NCBI RefSeq assembly: GCF_021650705.1
Contig: NZ_CP087138.1
Location: 2,108,001-2,172,000 of the forward strand
Direction: 5' to 3'
DNA: 64,000 bases
Source: Pseudomonas sp. KNUC1026
GTDB lineage: Bacteria > Pseudomonadota > Gammaproteobacteria > Pseudomonadales > Pseudomonadaceae
The first letter of the stretch is position 1. Every line of letters starts with the position of its first letter. Position numbers and translations under genes: made by a program. The notes beneath the pieces were generated by a model. It saw nothing but the letters and a program-made list of their open reading frames with translations. It was not told where the DNA came from and ran no database searches. Positions 1 through 10,235 of this stretch are shown one piece after another.

Positions 1-493
1 GCAATTGCATTTCGCCAACCTGTTCCTGGGCATCGCCGAGGGCGCCTTCGATGAGGCGCGCCTATACACGCTCAAGGAAAGCCGGCCGTGGTTTCGCGCA
101 GGCGTAGACAGCAGCGAACAGGACCCCTACGTGCTGCACCATTACGGCGAGTTCTGGGTGGGCCTGGAAGGCGCGCGCCTGCTGGTGGAGCGCGCCGCAA
201 CGCTGCTGGACGAGGCCTGGGCCAGAGGGCCTGACCTGGATGCCGAAACCCGGGCGCAACTGGCAGTAGCCGTAGGCACGGCGAAGGTGGCCACCACCCG
301 CAATGGCCTGGACATCTGCAACCGCATGTTCGAGGTCAGCGGCGCCCGGGCCACCCACGCGTCGCTGCGCTTCGACCGCCACTGGCGCAACCTCAGAACC
401 CAGACCCTGCACGACCCGGTGGATTACCGCCTGCGCGAGCTGGGCGAATGGGCACTGAGCGAGCAGCGCCCTACTCCTTCCTTCTACTCATAA
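1..493 (+). CDS. sfnB: SfnB-type acyl-CoA dehydrogenase family protein, 3' part
   Basis: This is the C-terminal part (about 163 codons) of a flavin-dependent acyl-CoA-dehydrogenase-fold protein; the frame is already open at base 2, so the N-terminus lies outside the window. The end carries the family signature RFDRHWRNLRTQTLHDPVDY followed by a short tail ending FYS, characteristic of the SfnB/DszC-like group rather than beta-oxidation enzymes. These proteins act with FMNH2-dependent monooxygenases in organosulfur use under sulfate starvation. The stop lies 10 bp before the sfnR start, so the two are probably co-transcribed. The TTG at 5 is internal, not a start. The exact substrate is not known. 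Confidence 0.8.
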   Translation, partial: QLHFANLFLGIAEGAFDEARLYTLKESRPWFRAGVDSSEQDPYVLHHYGEFWVGLEGARLLVERAATLLDEAWARGPDLDAETRAQLAVAVGTAKVATTRNGLDICNRMFEVSGARATHASLRFDRHWRNLRTQTLHDPVDYRLRELGEWALSEQRPTPSFYS

Positions 494-503
494 GGCGCGC
501 TTT

Positions 504-1602
<1,099 letters not shown>

Positions 1603-1605
1603 GGC

Positions 1606-2700
1606 TCAAGCCACCGCAGGCTCGGTGGCGGCAGCGGCCTCCAGCTCGCGCACCAGCGGCAGCACGCGCGCGCCGAAGTATTCCACCTCTTCCTGAAAAT
1701 GCAGGAAGCCCGCAAGGATCAGGTCCACGCCCACCGCCTTGAGCGCCACGATGCGTTCGGCGATCTGCCGGGGGTGCCGATCAGGTTGGTCTTGAAACCG
1801 TCGTCTGTATTGCACCAGGTCCTCGAAGGTCGATTTCGCCCAGTTGCCCTCGCCTTCCGGGCTGGCGGCGCCGGCGTTCTTCGCTTCGCTGGCGAAACCG
1901 TTCACCGCATCGGGGTCGGCCTTGTCGATGATTTCCTGCAACACCGCGCGCGCCTGGGCTTCGGTCTCACGGGCGATGACGAAAGCGTTCACGCCGATCT
2001 TGACGCTGTGGCCGTTGGCGGCGGCCTTGGCGCGAATGTCATCGACCTGCGCCTTGATGCCTTCGACGCTGTTGCCGTTGGTGAAATACCAGTCCGACAC
2101 CCGCGCCGCCATGTCCCTGGCCGCCCGCGAGCTGCCGCCCTGGAAGATTTCCGGGTGCGGCCGCTGCAGCGGTTTCGGCCTGAGCGTGTAGCCGTTGAAG
2201 CGGTAGAAGTCGCCGTGGAAGCTGAAGTTGTCCTGGGTCCAGATGCCCTTGAGGGCGTGGATGAATTCTTCCGAACGGCGATAGCGTTCGTCGTGCTCCA
2301 GCCAAGGCTCGCCGATGGCGCGGAACTCGCCCTTGAACCAGCCCGAAACGATGTTGACCGCGATGCGGCCGTGGGTGAACTGGTCGATGGTCGCCAGTTG
2401 CTTGGCCGCCAGTGCCGGGTTCCACGGCCCAGGCAGAATGGCGGCGATCACCTTGAGCTTTTCAGTGGCCGCCAGCAGTGCGTGGCTGATCGCCACCGAC
2501 TCGTGCTGGTTGTCGGCGCCGTAACCGGCGGTGAAGCGGATCTGCGACAGCGCGTAATCGAAACCTGCGCGCTCGGCGATTTGCGCCAGCGTGCGGTTGT
2601 AGTCGATGTCCCAGCTGGTGCGCTGCTCGATCTTGCTGACGACCAGCCCACCGCTGACGTTGGGTACCCAGTAGGCGAACTTGATGGCTGCGTGGCTCAT
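1606..2700 (-). CDS. sfnG: SfnG, FMNH2-dependent dimethylsulfone monooxygenase
   Basis: A 364-residue LLM-class (luciferase-like TIM barrel) flavin monooxygenase matching SfnG, which cleaves dimethylsulfone to methanesulfinate with reduced FMN supplied by a separate reductase. Family features seen are FAYWVPNVSGGLVVSKIEQR at the N-terminus, SQIRFTAGYGA, the HGRIAVNIVSGW barrel segment and EIFQGGSS for phosphate binding. The ATG at 2698-2700 has a clear AAGGAG box just upstream, and a -24/-12 element sits about 43 bp upstream. It converges on sfnR with only 3 bp between stops and is divergent from the dehydrogenase at 3073. No flavin reductase gene is visible in the window. Confidence 0.9.
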   Translation of the reverse strand: MSHAAIKFAYWVPNVSGGLVVSKIEQRTSWDIDYNRTLAQIAERAGFDYALSQIRFTAGYGADNQHESVAISHALLAATEKLKVIAAILPGPWNPALAAKQLATIDQFTHGRIAVNIVSGWFKGEFRAIGEPWLEHDERYRRSEEFIHALKGIWTQDNFSFHGDFYRFNGYTLRPKPLQRPHPEIFQGGSSRAARDMAARVSDWYFTNGNSVEGIKAQVDDIRAKAAANGHSVKIGVNAFVIARETEAQARAVLQEIIDKADPDAVNGFASEAKNAGAASPEGEGNWAKSTFEDLVQYRRRFQDQPDRHPRQIAERIVALKAVGVDLILAGFLHFQEEVEYFGARVLPLVRELEAAAATEPAVA

Positions 2701-2742
2701 TGGAGCGTCTCCTTCGATCAATTCAGGCGAGGCAAGGCGTTT

Positions 2743-2758
2743 TGCAGCAACCATGCCA
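2743..2758 (-). promoter_or_regulatory. Candidate sigma-54 (-24/-12) promoter of sfnG
   Basis: On the minus strand the sequence TGGCATGGTTGCTGCA matches the TGGCACG-N4-TTGCW consensus at 10 of 12 fixed positions, with the GG and GC dinucleotides at correct spacing. It lies about 43 bp upstream of the sfnG ATG, leaving a leader of roughly 30 nt that contains the ribosome-binding site. The adjacent sigma-54 activator gene sfnR supports the call. Confidence 0.7.
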
Positions 2759-2993
2759 GTGCCCGGAGCCTCCAGAACCGTGGGTTTCAGGCGGTGGGCC
2801 GCGTTTGGCTGCCCGCAGGCAGGCAGCCTGTGCAAACGCTGTTGCCCTGCCGACAGCAATGCCGGTTCCGGTTCCGGTCCCGGTTCCGGTCGCTGTTGCC
2901 CAGCCAACAGGCCTTGCGCAACCCGCCCCGCAGCGGGCGAACCACGGGCGTTGCCGGCGCCTGCCAGCCTTGCGAACGCGGGCGCCGAGCCAG

Positions 2994-3009
2994 CGGCACA
3001 GTCTGTGCA
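2994..3009 (+). promoter_or_regulatory. Candidate sigma-54 (-24/-12) promoter of the SfnB-like gene
   Basis: CGGCACAGTCTGTGCA fits the -24 (GGCAC) and -12 (TGCA) elements of a sigma-54 promoter with correct 10-bp GG-GC spacing. It lies about 63 bp upstream of the ATG at 3073 and faces away from the sfnG promoter. The first base and one -12 base deviate from consensus. Confidence 0.55.
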
Positions 3010-3072
3010 ATCACCCCAGCCATGCGCAGGGCCGCGGCCTTGCATCCTCGTTGCCTGAAAACAGGAGTTGCC

Positions 3073-4317
3073 ATGACCATCCCAGCACACCCCTTGCCGG
3101 CCTTTTCCAACGGCACCGACTACGCCGCGCTGGCCGCGCGCTTTCGGCCGATCTTCGCCAGGATCGCCGAGGGCAGCGTCGCCCGCGAACGGGCCCGCAG
3201 CCTGCCGCACGAGCCGATCCAATGGCTCAAGGCCGCAGGCTTTGGCGCGGTGCGCGTGCCCGTGGAGCACGGCGGCGCGGGCGCTTCGCTGCCGCAATTG
3301 TTCGAGCTGCTGATCGAGCTGGCCGAGGCCGATTCCAACGTCACCCAGGCACTGCGGGCGCACTTCGCCTTCGTCGAAGATCGCCTCAATGCCCACGCCA
3401 GCGCCCCGCAAACCGTGTGGTTCGAACGCTTCGCGGCTGGCGAACTGGTGGGCTGCGCCTGGACCGAAGTGGGTGCGGTCAAGATCGGCGACGTCATCAC
3501 CCAGGTCACGCGCCAGGGAGAGCAATGGGTGCTCAACGGCACCAAGTACTACAGCACCGGCAGCCTGTTCGCCGACTGGATCGACGTGTTCTCGCGCCGC
3601 CAGGACACGGGCGCGGACGTGATCTCCGTGGTGCGAGTGCAGCAGCCCGGCGTGCGCCAGCAGGACGACTGGGACGGCTTCGGCCAGCGCACCACTGGCA
3701 GCGGCACCTCGGTGTTCGAGAACGCCGTGGTGGAAGAAGGCAACGTGATCGACTTCACCGAACGCTTCAAATACCAGACCGCCTTCTACCAACTGGTGCT
3801 GCTGGCCGCCATCGCCGGCACCGGGCGTGCAGCGGTGCGCGACTTTGCCGCCGAAGTGCAGGCGCGCAAACGGGTCTTCAGCCACGGGGTGGGCGGCGCG
3901 GTGAGCCAGGACCCGCAAGTGCAACAGGTGATCGGCAAAGCGTCCGGGCTTGTCTATGCCGCGCAGGCCGCGACGCTGAGCGCAGCCGAGGCCTTGCAGC
4001 AAGCCTACCTCGCACGCTTCGGCGCCGACCCACAGGCCGAGCGCAGCGCCAACGTGGCCGCTGAGCTGGAGTCGGCGCAGGCGCAGGTCGCGGTGGTCGA
4101 CCTGGTGCTGCGCGCCACCAGCGACCTGTTCAACGGGCTGAGCGCCTCGGCCACCAGCGTGAGCAAACAGCTCGACCGCCACTGGCGCAACGCCCGCACC
4201 GCAGCCAACCACAACCCGGTGATCTACAAGGAGCGCATCATCGGCGATTGGCATGTGAACGGCAGCGAGCCGCCGTATGTGTGGCAGATCGGCGGTGGGG
4301 TGAAACAGGCCGGCTGA
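3073..4317 (+). CDS. SfnB/DszC-like acyl-CoA dehydrogenase family flavoprotein
   Basis: A 414-residue acyl-CoA-dehydrogenase-fold protein. It shows the N-terminal helical domain (VPVEHGGAGASLPQLFELL), a middle beta domain (GCAWTEVGA, NGTKYYSTGSLFADW) and the C-terminal motif QLDRHWRNARTAANHNPVIY shared with the truncated gene at 1-493. Members of this branch include flavin-dependent sulfur-compound monooxygenases such as DszC rather than true dehydrogenases. The ATG at 3073 follows an AGGAG box. It is divergently arranged with sfnG and converges on the transporter operon. Its substrate is probably an organosulfur compound (inference from context). Confidence 0.82.
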   Translation: MTIPAHPLPAFSNGTDYAALAARFRPIFARIAEGSVARERARSLPHEPIQWLKAAGFGAVRVPVEHGGAGASLPQLFELLIELAEADSNVTQALRAHFAFVEDRLNAHASAPQTVWFERFAAGELVGCAWTEVGAVKIGDVITQVTRQGEQWVLNGTKYYSTGSLFADWIDVFSRRQDTGADVISVVRVQQPGVRQQDDWDGFGQRTTGSGTSVFENAVVEEGNVIDFTERFKYQTAFYQLVLLAAIAGTGRAAVRDFAAEVQARKRVFSHGVGGAVSQDPQVQQVIGKASGLVYAAQAATLSAAEALQQAYLARFGADPQAERSANVAAELESAQAQVAVVDLVLRATSDLFNGLSASATSVSKQLDRHWRNARTAANHNPVIYKERIIGDWHVNGSEPPYVWQIGGGVKQAG

Positions 4318-4337
4318 GCACGGCCGGCCTGGGCAGT

Positions 4338-5114
4338 TCAGCCTTGCTGCCTGCCCAGGTAGAAATGCCGCAGGTCTTCGCGGGCGGCCAATTGCGCCGC
4401 CTCGCCCTCGCCCGCCACGCGGCCGTTTTCCATGATGTAGCCGTAGCTGGCATGGCGCAGCGCAACGTTGATGTTCTGCTCGGCGATCAGAAAGCTCACC
4501 GCTTCACGGGCATTGAGCTGGGCGACGATCTCGAAAATCTCCTCGACGATGATCGGCGCCAGGCCCATCGAGGGCTCATCCAGCAGCACCAGGCGCGGGT
4601 CGGTCATCAATGCCCGGCCGATGGCGAGCATTTGCTGCTCACCGCCTGAGGTCAGCCCGGCCTGGGTCTTGCGCTTGGCCAGCAGCCGCGGGAACCAGGC
4701 GTAGATGCGCTCCAACCCCTGCTGCAGCGCCGCCCGCGACGGCTTGCGCAGGAAGCCGCCGGTGCGCAGGTTCTCTTCCACCGTGAGGTGGGCGAACACA
4801 TGCCGGCCCTCCAGCACATGCACGATGCCTTGCCGCGCCAGCTGATTGGCTGCAAGCCCTGCCGTGTTCTGCCCACGAAAGCGCACGGCGCCACGGCTGA
4901 TCTGGGCGCGGTCGGCGTGCACCAGCCCCGAAACCGCCTTCAAGGTGGTGCTTTTGCCCGCACCATTGGCGCCGAGCAAGGCGACGATGCCGCCCTCCGG
5001 CACCCGCAGCGAAACACCAGCGACGGCGAGAATCGCGCCGTCGTAGATCACTTCGATATCATCGACGGCCAGCAGCGCTGCCTGCTCGGCCTTTGCCTGG
5101 ATCTGTGTGCCCAT
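4338..5114 (-). CDS. Branched-chain-type ABC transporter, ATP-binding protein LivF
   Basis: A 258-residue ABC ATPase of the LivF class: Walker A GANGAGKST, signature LTSGGEQQMLAIGRAL and Walker B LVLLDEPSMGLAP. It is the last gene of the minus-strand operon beginning at 11639. I prefer the ATG at 5112-5114, preceded by a GAGGTG box; an upstream ATG at 5168 would add 18 residues and overlap the binding-protein gene. Together with LivG it would power import of a small substrate, here probably a sulfur-containing compound rather than leucine, judging from the monooxygenases around it. Confidence 0.85.
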   Translation of the reverse strand: MGTQIQAKAEQAALLAVDDIEVIYDGAILAVAGVSLRVPEGGIVALLGANGAGKSTTLKAVSGLVHADRAQISRGAVRFRGQNTAGLAANQLARQGIVHVLEGRHVFAHLTVEENLRTGGFLRKPSRAALQQGLERIYAWFPRLLAKRKTQAGLTSGGEQQMLAIGRALMTDPRLVLLDEPSMGLAPIIVEEIFEIVAQLNAREAVSFLIAEQNINVALRHASYGYIMENGRVAGEGEAAQLAAREDLRHFYLGRQQG

Positions 5115-5145
5115 CGGGGCGCACCTCGGCTGAAAAGGTTGGGCG

Positions 5146-6485
5146 TCATTGCTCGGCCTGGCAGTCACGCGGGGTCACGTGCTTTTCACTGGCGTACTGC
5201 GCTGCCTTGGCATCGATCAACGGGCGCAAGGTCGGGCGGTCGGCCTGCACCCAGTCGGTGAGCAGGTTCCATTGCTTGCCGTCCCACTGCTGCACCTTGG
5301 CCGAACCGCCGCCTTCGTGGTCGCGGCACGACAGTTTCAGCGGCTGCATCAGGCCCAGAAAGCCGATCTCCTTGAGCCGTGCGTCATCCAGGTTCAACGC
5401 TCCAGGCCCCAGCGCCCTTCCTCGCCGTTGAGCGGGCGCTTGCCGAATTTCGCTTGCCCGGCACGGATCGCCTCTACCGCGATGGCCGCGTTCACCAGGC
5501 CAGAGTTGTAGTAAACGCTGCCGAAACTGCGTGGGTCTTTCAGGTCGCTCTTGCCGGTGTCGAGGATGTATTTCTTCAAGCGCTGGTGAATGTCGAAGGT
5601 CGCCCCACCGGGGTATGGGGTCAGCGCCAGATAGCCCTTGCCCGCCTCGCCGGCCGGCAGCACGTCTTCATCGGAGCTGGCCCAGATGTCGCCGACGATG
5701 TGGTCCACCGGGAAGCCGAAGCGCGCGGCGGTCTTGATCGCCACCGGCGTCGACACGCCCCAGGTGCGCAGGAACACCCAATCAGGCTTGAGCTGGCGCA
5801 CCTGGCGCCACTGCGAGGCCTGCTCGTTGCCGGGGTCGGCCACCGGGATCTGAATGTTTTCGAAGCCGTATTTCTCCGCCAGCAGTTTCAGCGGCCCCTG
5901 GGTTTCGCGGCCGTAGGCCGAGTCGTGGTAAACGGTGGCGATCTTCTTGCCGCGCAGCTTGTCGAGGCCCCCTTCGCGCTGGGCGATGTAGTTGATGAAA
6001 GCCGAGGCCTCGCTGTAGAAGGTCAGCATCACCGGGAAGTTGTAGGGGAACACCGCGCCGTCGGTGGCCTCGGTGCGGCCGTAGCCCAGGGTGATGAGCG
6101 GGATCTTGTCGGCCTCGGCCTTTTCCGCCAACGCGTAGGCTGCCGGTGCGCCGTTGGGCTGGTAGACCGCCACCGGCGCGCCATCCAGGCCTTGCTTGAA
6201 ACGCTCGTAGCACTCGATGCCCTTTTCGGCGGTCCACTCCGTTTCACACTCCTGCCAGACCAGCTTCACGCCATTGATGCCGCCTTCGACCTCGTTGATG
6301 TAGCGCAGGTAGTCGATCATCCCGGCCCAGACCGGGATGCCGCTGGAGGCGTAGGCGCCGACCCGATAGGTGGCCAGCGGCACGAATTGTTCGGTCGCTG
6401 CCGCCTGCGCGGCAGGTGCACTGAGAGTAGGAAGGCCCAGGGCGAGCACGGCGCCGAGGACGGTACGCTGCAAGGTTGTCCGCAT
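5146..6485 (-). CDS. ABC transporter periplasmic substrate-binding protein, LivK-like (one frame break)
   Basis: A periplasmic type I binding protein (Peripla_BP_6/LivK fold) with a signal peptide over roughly the first 30 residues ending in the APAAQAAA region. Sections such as VPLATYRVGAYASSGIPVWA and LITLGYGRTEATDGAVFP line the expected ligand cleft. The frame breaks near base 5400, where one G appears missing in the coding strand; restoring it joins the last 80 residues and gives 446 residues, normal for this transporter class. It lies between the permease gene at 6530 and the ATPase gene at 4338. The ligand is unknown. Confidence 0.82.
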
Positions 6486-6529
6486 GTCGTTCACTTGTGT
6501 GGAGAAGGATAGGTGTGGGGTGAGGTGCA

Positions 6530-7594
6530 TCAGAAACGCAACGGCCACGCCTTGAGGCGCGCGCCGAGGTTGGTCAACAGGCGCGCCAGCCCTTCGGGTT
6601 CCTTGATCAGGAAGAAGATGATCAGTGCGCCGAAGAGGATCTTTTGCAGGTTCTGCAATTGCCCGGCATCGATGCTGCCGGCGAACCACCATTGGCCCAC
6701 GTGGTTCAGTGCGATAGGCACCAGGCTGATGAAGGCCGCCCCGATGAAGTTGCCGGCAATGCTGCCCATGCCACCGATGATGATGATGAACAGGATCTGG
6801 AAGGATCGATTGATATCGAAGCTGCCGGCGCTGGCGGTGCCGAGGTAGGCAAAGGCCCACAACGCGCCGGCGATGCCCAGGTAGAACGAGCTGATGGCGA
6901 AGGCCAGGCGCTTGTAGCGGTCGACCGGGATGCCGATCACCGCCGCAGCGGTGTCCATGTCACGGATCGCCATCCAGTTGCGCCCCACCTGGCTGCGCAC
7001 CAGGTTCACCGCAGCCCAGGTCAGCAGCACCACGCAGGAGAGGGTCAGCAGGTAGCGCCCGGCCGGCGACGCCAGGCTGTAGCCGAACAGCTCCAGGCGC
7101 GGCGCGCTGATGGTGCCGGACGAGGCGAAGTTGTAGAACCAGGGAAACTTGGAAAACAACCACTCCAGAAAGAACTGCGCCGCCAGCGTGGTCACCATCA
7201 GGTAAAAACCCTTGATGCGGTTGCTCGGGATGCCGAACACCAGGCCCACCACACCGGCGATGAGCCCACCGCCGAGCAGCGCCAAGGGCAGCGGCAACGC
7301 TGGCACCCGAAGCAACAGGCCGTAGGTGGCGAACGCGCCCACCGCCATGAAGCCTGCTGCGCCCACGGAGGTCTGGCCGGTATAGCCGGTGAGCAGGTTC
7401 AGGCCCAGCCCGGCCAGCGACAGCACCAGGAACGGGATCAGAATCGCGTTGAGCCAGTAGTCGTTGCCCAGCCACGGCACCGCCACGAAGGCCACCGCCA
7501 GCAGCACGCCCAGGTGCCATGGCCAGCGCCGCTTGACCAGGATGAGTGGCGCACTGCCGAGCACACTCGGCGCGGGAGATTGGATAGCCGTCAT
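6530..7594 (-). CDS. ABC transporter permease, LivM-like
   Basis: A 354-residue inner-membrane permease of the LivM family with about ten hydrophobic segments and the conserved GLGLNLLTGYTGQTSVG motif early in the protein, plus the later RDMDTAAAVIGI cytoplasmic loop that contacts the ATPases. The ATG at 7592-7594 is 4 bp downstream of the livH-like stop, consistent with translational coupling; the Shine-Dalgarno signal is weak. The cytoplasmic end ends at KAWPLRF. Confidence 0.85.
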   Translation of the reverse strand: MTAIQSPAPSVLGSAPLILVKRRWPWHLGVLLAVAFVAVPWLGNDYWLNAILIPFLVLSLAGLGLNLLTGYTGQTSVGAAGFMAVGAFATYGLLLRVPALPLPLALLGGGLIAGVVGLVFGIPSNRIKGFYLMVTTLAAQFFLEWLFSKFPWFYNFASSGTISAPRLELFGYSLASPAGRYLLTLSCVVLLTWAAVNLVRSQVGRNWMAIRDMDTAAAVIGIPVDRYKRLAFAISSFYLGIAGALWAFAYLGTASAGSFDINRSFQILFIIIIGGMGSIAGNFIGAAFISLVPIALNHVGQWWFAGSIDAGQLQNLQKILFGALIIFFLIKEPEGLARLLTNLGARLKAWPLRF

Positions 7595-7598
7595 CAAC

Positions 7599-8480
7599 TC
7601 ATACCCGTTCGATGGCCCGGTCGCCGAACAGGCCGGCGGGGCGAATGTAGAGGAACACCAGGGCCAGCGCGTAGGCGAACCAGGTGGTGATGCCACCGCC
7701 GATCAGCGGGCCGATATAAGCCTCGGCCAGGCTCTCGGCAGCACCGACGATCAGGCCGCCTGCAATGGCGCCGCCGATCGAGGTGAAGCCGCCGATGATC
7801 AGCACCGGCAGGGCCTTGAGCACCACCAGCGAGAGGGAAAACTGCACACCCTGGCGCGCGCCCCAGAGCAGCCCGGCCACCAGCCCGACGCTACCGGCCA
7901 CGGCCCAGACCACTTGCCAGATGCGGTTGAGGTTGATACCTACCGACAGCGCCGCGCGGGTGTCGTCGGCCACGGCGCGCAGCGCGATGCCCAGGCGGGT
8001 GCGGTCGAACAACAACGCCAGCACCGCCACCAGCACAGCGGCCACGGCGGCGGCCACCAGGTCGAACTGGCTGACCATGATGTCGCCGAGAAACAGCGGC
8101 ACGTCTTCGATGCCCAGGTCCAGGGCACGCACCTGCGCCCCCATCAGGCCCTGAGCCACGCCTTCGATGATGAACGACAGGCCGAGCGTGGCCATGAACA
8201 GTGTGATCTGCGAGCGATTCACCAGTGGCCGCAACACCAGACGCTCGATCAGCAGCGCGGCGACGACCATCACCAGCAGCGCCAGCAGCAACGCCAGCGC
8301 GAATGGCACACCGCGCTCGTGCAGGCTCACGAAGGTCAGCGCGGCGAACAGCAGCATCGAGCCCTGGGCGAAATTGAACACGCCGCTGGCCTTGTAGATC
8401 AGCACGAAGCCGATCGCCACCAGCGAATACAGGGTGCCAGCGAGCAAGCCGCCGATCAGGGTTTCCAGAAAGGCATTCAT
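7599..8480 (-). CDS. ABC transporter permease, LivH-like
   Basis: A 293-residue LivH-type permease with at least eight hydrophobic helices. It has the typical opening (GGLLAGTLYSLVAIGFVLIY), NFAQGSMLLFAA, and the ATPase-contact loop RAVADDTRAALSVGIN. Its ATG overlaps the stop of the livG-like gene in an ATGA, and its own stop is 4 bp from the next permease, so the transporter is tightly coupled. Confidence 0.87.
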   Translation of the reverse strand: MNAFLETLIGGLLAGTLYSLVAIGFVLIYKASGVFNFAQGSMLLFAALTFVSLHERGVPFALALLLALLVMVVAALLIERLVLRPLVNRSQITLFMATLGLSFIIEGVAQGLMGAQVRALDLGIEDVPLFLGDIMVSQFDLVAAAVAAVLVAVLALLFDRTRLGIALRAVADDTRAALSVGINLNRIWQVVWAVAGSVGLVAGLLWGARQGVQFSLSLVVLKALPVLIIGGFTSIGGAIAGGLIVGAAESLAEAYIGPLIGGGITTWFAYALALVFLYIRPAGLFGDRAIERV

Positions 8481-9247
8481 GCGTGCGCGGCCCCCAGGTA
8501 AGCGGCGATCACCTCCGGGTTGGCCTGCACCTGCGCAGGCGTGCCGTCGCCGACCTTGCGGCCGTAATCGAGCACCACCACATGGGCGCACAGCCCCATG
8601 ACCACCTTGATGTCGTGCTCGATCAACACCACCGTGGTGCCAAGCTCGCGGTTGATGTCGGCGATATAGCGGCTCATGTCCTGCTTCTCCTCGGTGTTCA
8701 TCCCAGCCATGGGCTCGTCGAGCAACAACAGCGTGGGCTGCGCGACCAGTGCCCGGCCCAGCTCCACGCGCTTTTGCAGGCCATAGGCCAGGTTGCCCAC
8801 CGCTACCTCACGCCAGGGCTGCGATTCGAAGAAAGCCCAGCACCTCTTCGGCGCGCTGCTGGAAGGCGCCTGCCTCACGCCGGGCGCGTGGCAGGCGCAG
8901 GGCCTGCTCCAGGAAGGTGCTGCGCTGGAAACGCGACAGCCCGGTCAGCAGGTTGTCGAGCACGCTCATGTTCTTGAACAGCGCATTGTTCTGAAAGGTA
9001 CGGCCGATCCCTCGCTGCGCGGCCTTGAGCGGGTGCGGGCGGCGTAGCGGCTGGCCGTCGAACAGCAACTCGCCACTGCCCGAGCGGTACACGCCGTTGA
9101 GAATGTTGAGCAGCGAGCTTTTGCCTGCGCCGTTCGGGCCGATCAGCGCGCAGATCTCGCCGCGCGCCACCGAAAACGACAGGTCGTTGATCGCCTTCAC
9201 CCCTGGAAAGACAGCGACACGTTGCGCACTTCAAGCAGGGCACTCAT
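8477..9247 (-). CDS. Branched-chain-type ABC transporter, ATP-binding protein LivG (two frame breaks)
   Basis: LivG-class ATPase: Walker A GPNGAGKSS, the LivG-specific GIGRTFQNNALFKNMSVLDN, YGLQKRVELGRAL in place of the ABC signature, and Walker B LLLLDEPMAGMN followed by the switch histidine region VVLIEHDIKVV. Two indels break it. One G is missing from the run at 9200-9203 soon after the start, and one extra base sits near 8833-8835. Reading through gives MSALLEVRNVSLSFQGVK at the start, the QPWREVAVGN segment in the middle and 256 residues in total, the normal length. Both ends overlap neighbours by ATGA. Confidence 0.85.
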
Positions 9248-10214
9248 GCGGCGCGCTCCACACTGCCCTGCTGCAACCAGGCCAGGGGCACGGCAGTGCG
9301 TGGCGGGGTGGCCGGCGCTGCCGGGCAGTCGATATGGGCCAGGCGCTCAAAACCCAGCAAGGTGCGCACCCGCGCTTTTATCCAGCGCCTCACGCCCCGG
9401 CGCGGGTCGCGCAGGGTCCAGTCGCAGAGCTGGCGCCGCCAACTGCCTGCAGGGGCCAGGCGCGCTTCGATTTCGTCCGCGAGCGCCTGGGCGCGGGATG
9501 CCGACAGCAACAGCGCGGTGGGTGCCACTTCGCGGCGGTCGCGGCTGGCAGAGCCTCGGGTTTCCGGAAAGGCGAAGCCCGTTCCCGTCTCGAGCCAGCG
9601 GCTGAGCACGTGTTTCAAGCCCTCTGCCCATTCAGTGCCCTCGTCGACCCACACCACCTCGTCGGCTGCGGCGTTTCGCCAGGCAAGGGGTTGCGGCGCT
9701 ACCTGCTCGCCTACCAGCAGGGCCGCAAGAGGCACGACCTGCCAGCCGCTTGCTGTCGCAGCCGTGGCCTGGGGGCTGACCACCGTGATCGCAGTGTTCA
9801 CTGCCTGGCTTGCCGTGCGCCAATGGGCGACTTCTTCACGCCGCTGCACGAAGGCAAAGCGCGGGCGCGCCGTGCGCAAGGCCTGCTCCAGCGCCTCGCC
9901 CTGGCTGTCGCGGCTCACCACCACGCAGCGCCCGCCCAGGCTGCGTACCGCCAGGGAAAGATCACCACGCCCGGCTCCAGCGCACCACACAAGGCCACCG
10001 GCGCCTGGCCGGTAAATCCAAGCTCACGCAACGCTGCCGCACAACGCTCCACGTCCTGCAACACGTCGGCCCAGCGCCAGGCCTTCCACACACCCTGGCG
10101 GCGGTGGCGCAAGGCAATCTTCAGCGGAGCGCTCTGCGCCCATCGGCGCAGAGCAGTAAGCGCCAATTCAGGCACGGGGTCCGCAAGTTCAGGAGCGAAA
10201 AGATGAACAGTCAT
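9244..10214 (-). CDS. N-terminal-half AMP-dependent ligase-like protein (one frame break)
   Basis: After correcting one missing base near 9954-9959, this encodes about 323 residues resembling the N-terminal region of long-chain acyl-CoA synthetases: ALRHRRQGVWKAWRWADVLQ, then AVRSLGGRCVVVSRDSQGEA and later SRWLETGTGFAFPE. The Ser-Gly-Thr-Thr-Gly P-loop and the whole C-terminal adenylation lid are absent, so it should not be catalytically competent as a ligase. It sits inside the transporter operon, 21 bp after the LLM monooxygenase and overlapping livG by ATGA. It may be a decayed synthetase or an accessory scaffold; I cannot decide which. Confidence 0.6.
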
Positions 10215-10235
10215 GGGTGTGCCTTCTGGTCAGGT

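Larger units (their letters stand above)
2701..3072. other. Divergent regulatory region between sfnG and the dehydrogenase
   Basis: This 372-bp stretch has no convincing gene. It holds two outward-facing sigma-54 promoter candidates near its ends and, between them at about 2862-2890, a run of CCGGTT-type hexamers (five imperfect units). Enhancer sites for SfnR would be expected here, but I cannot identify a clear dyad. Confidence 0.6.

Noticed and set aside
1699..3072. Very long open frames across sfnG and its upstream region on both strands (e.g. 1606-4254 minus and 1699-4317 plus).
   Set aside because: They are high-GC shadow frames; family matches begin only at 2700 (minus) and 3073 (plus), each with a ribosome-binding site.
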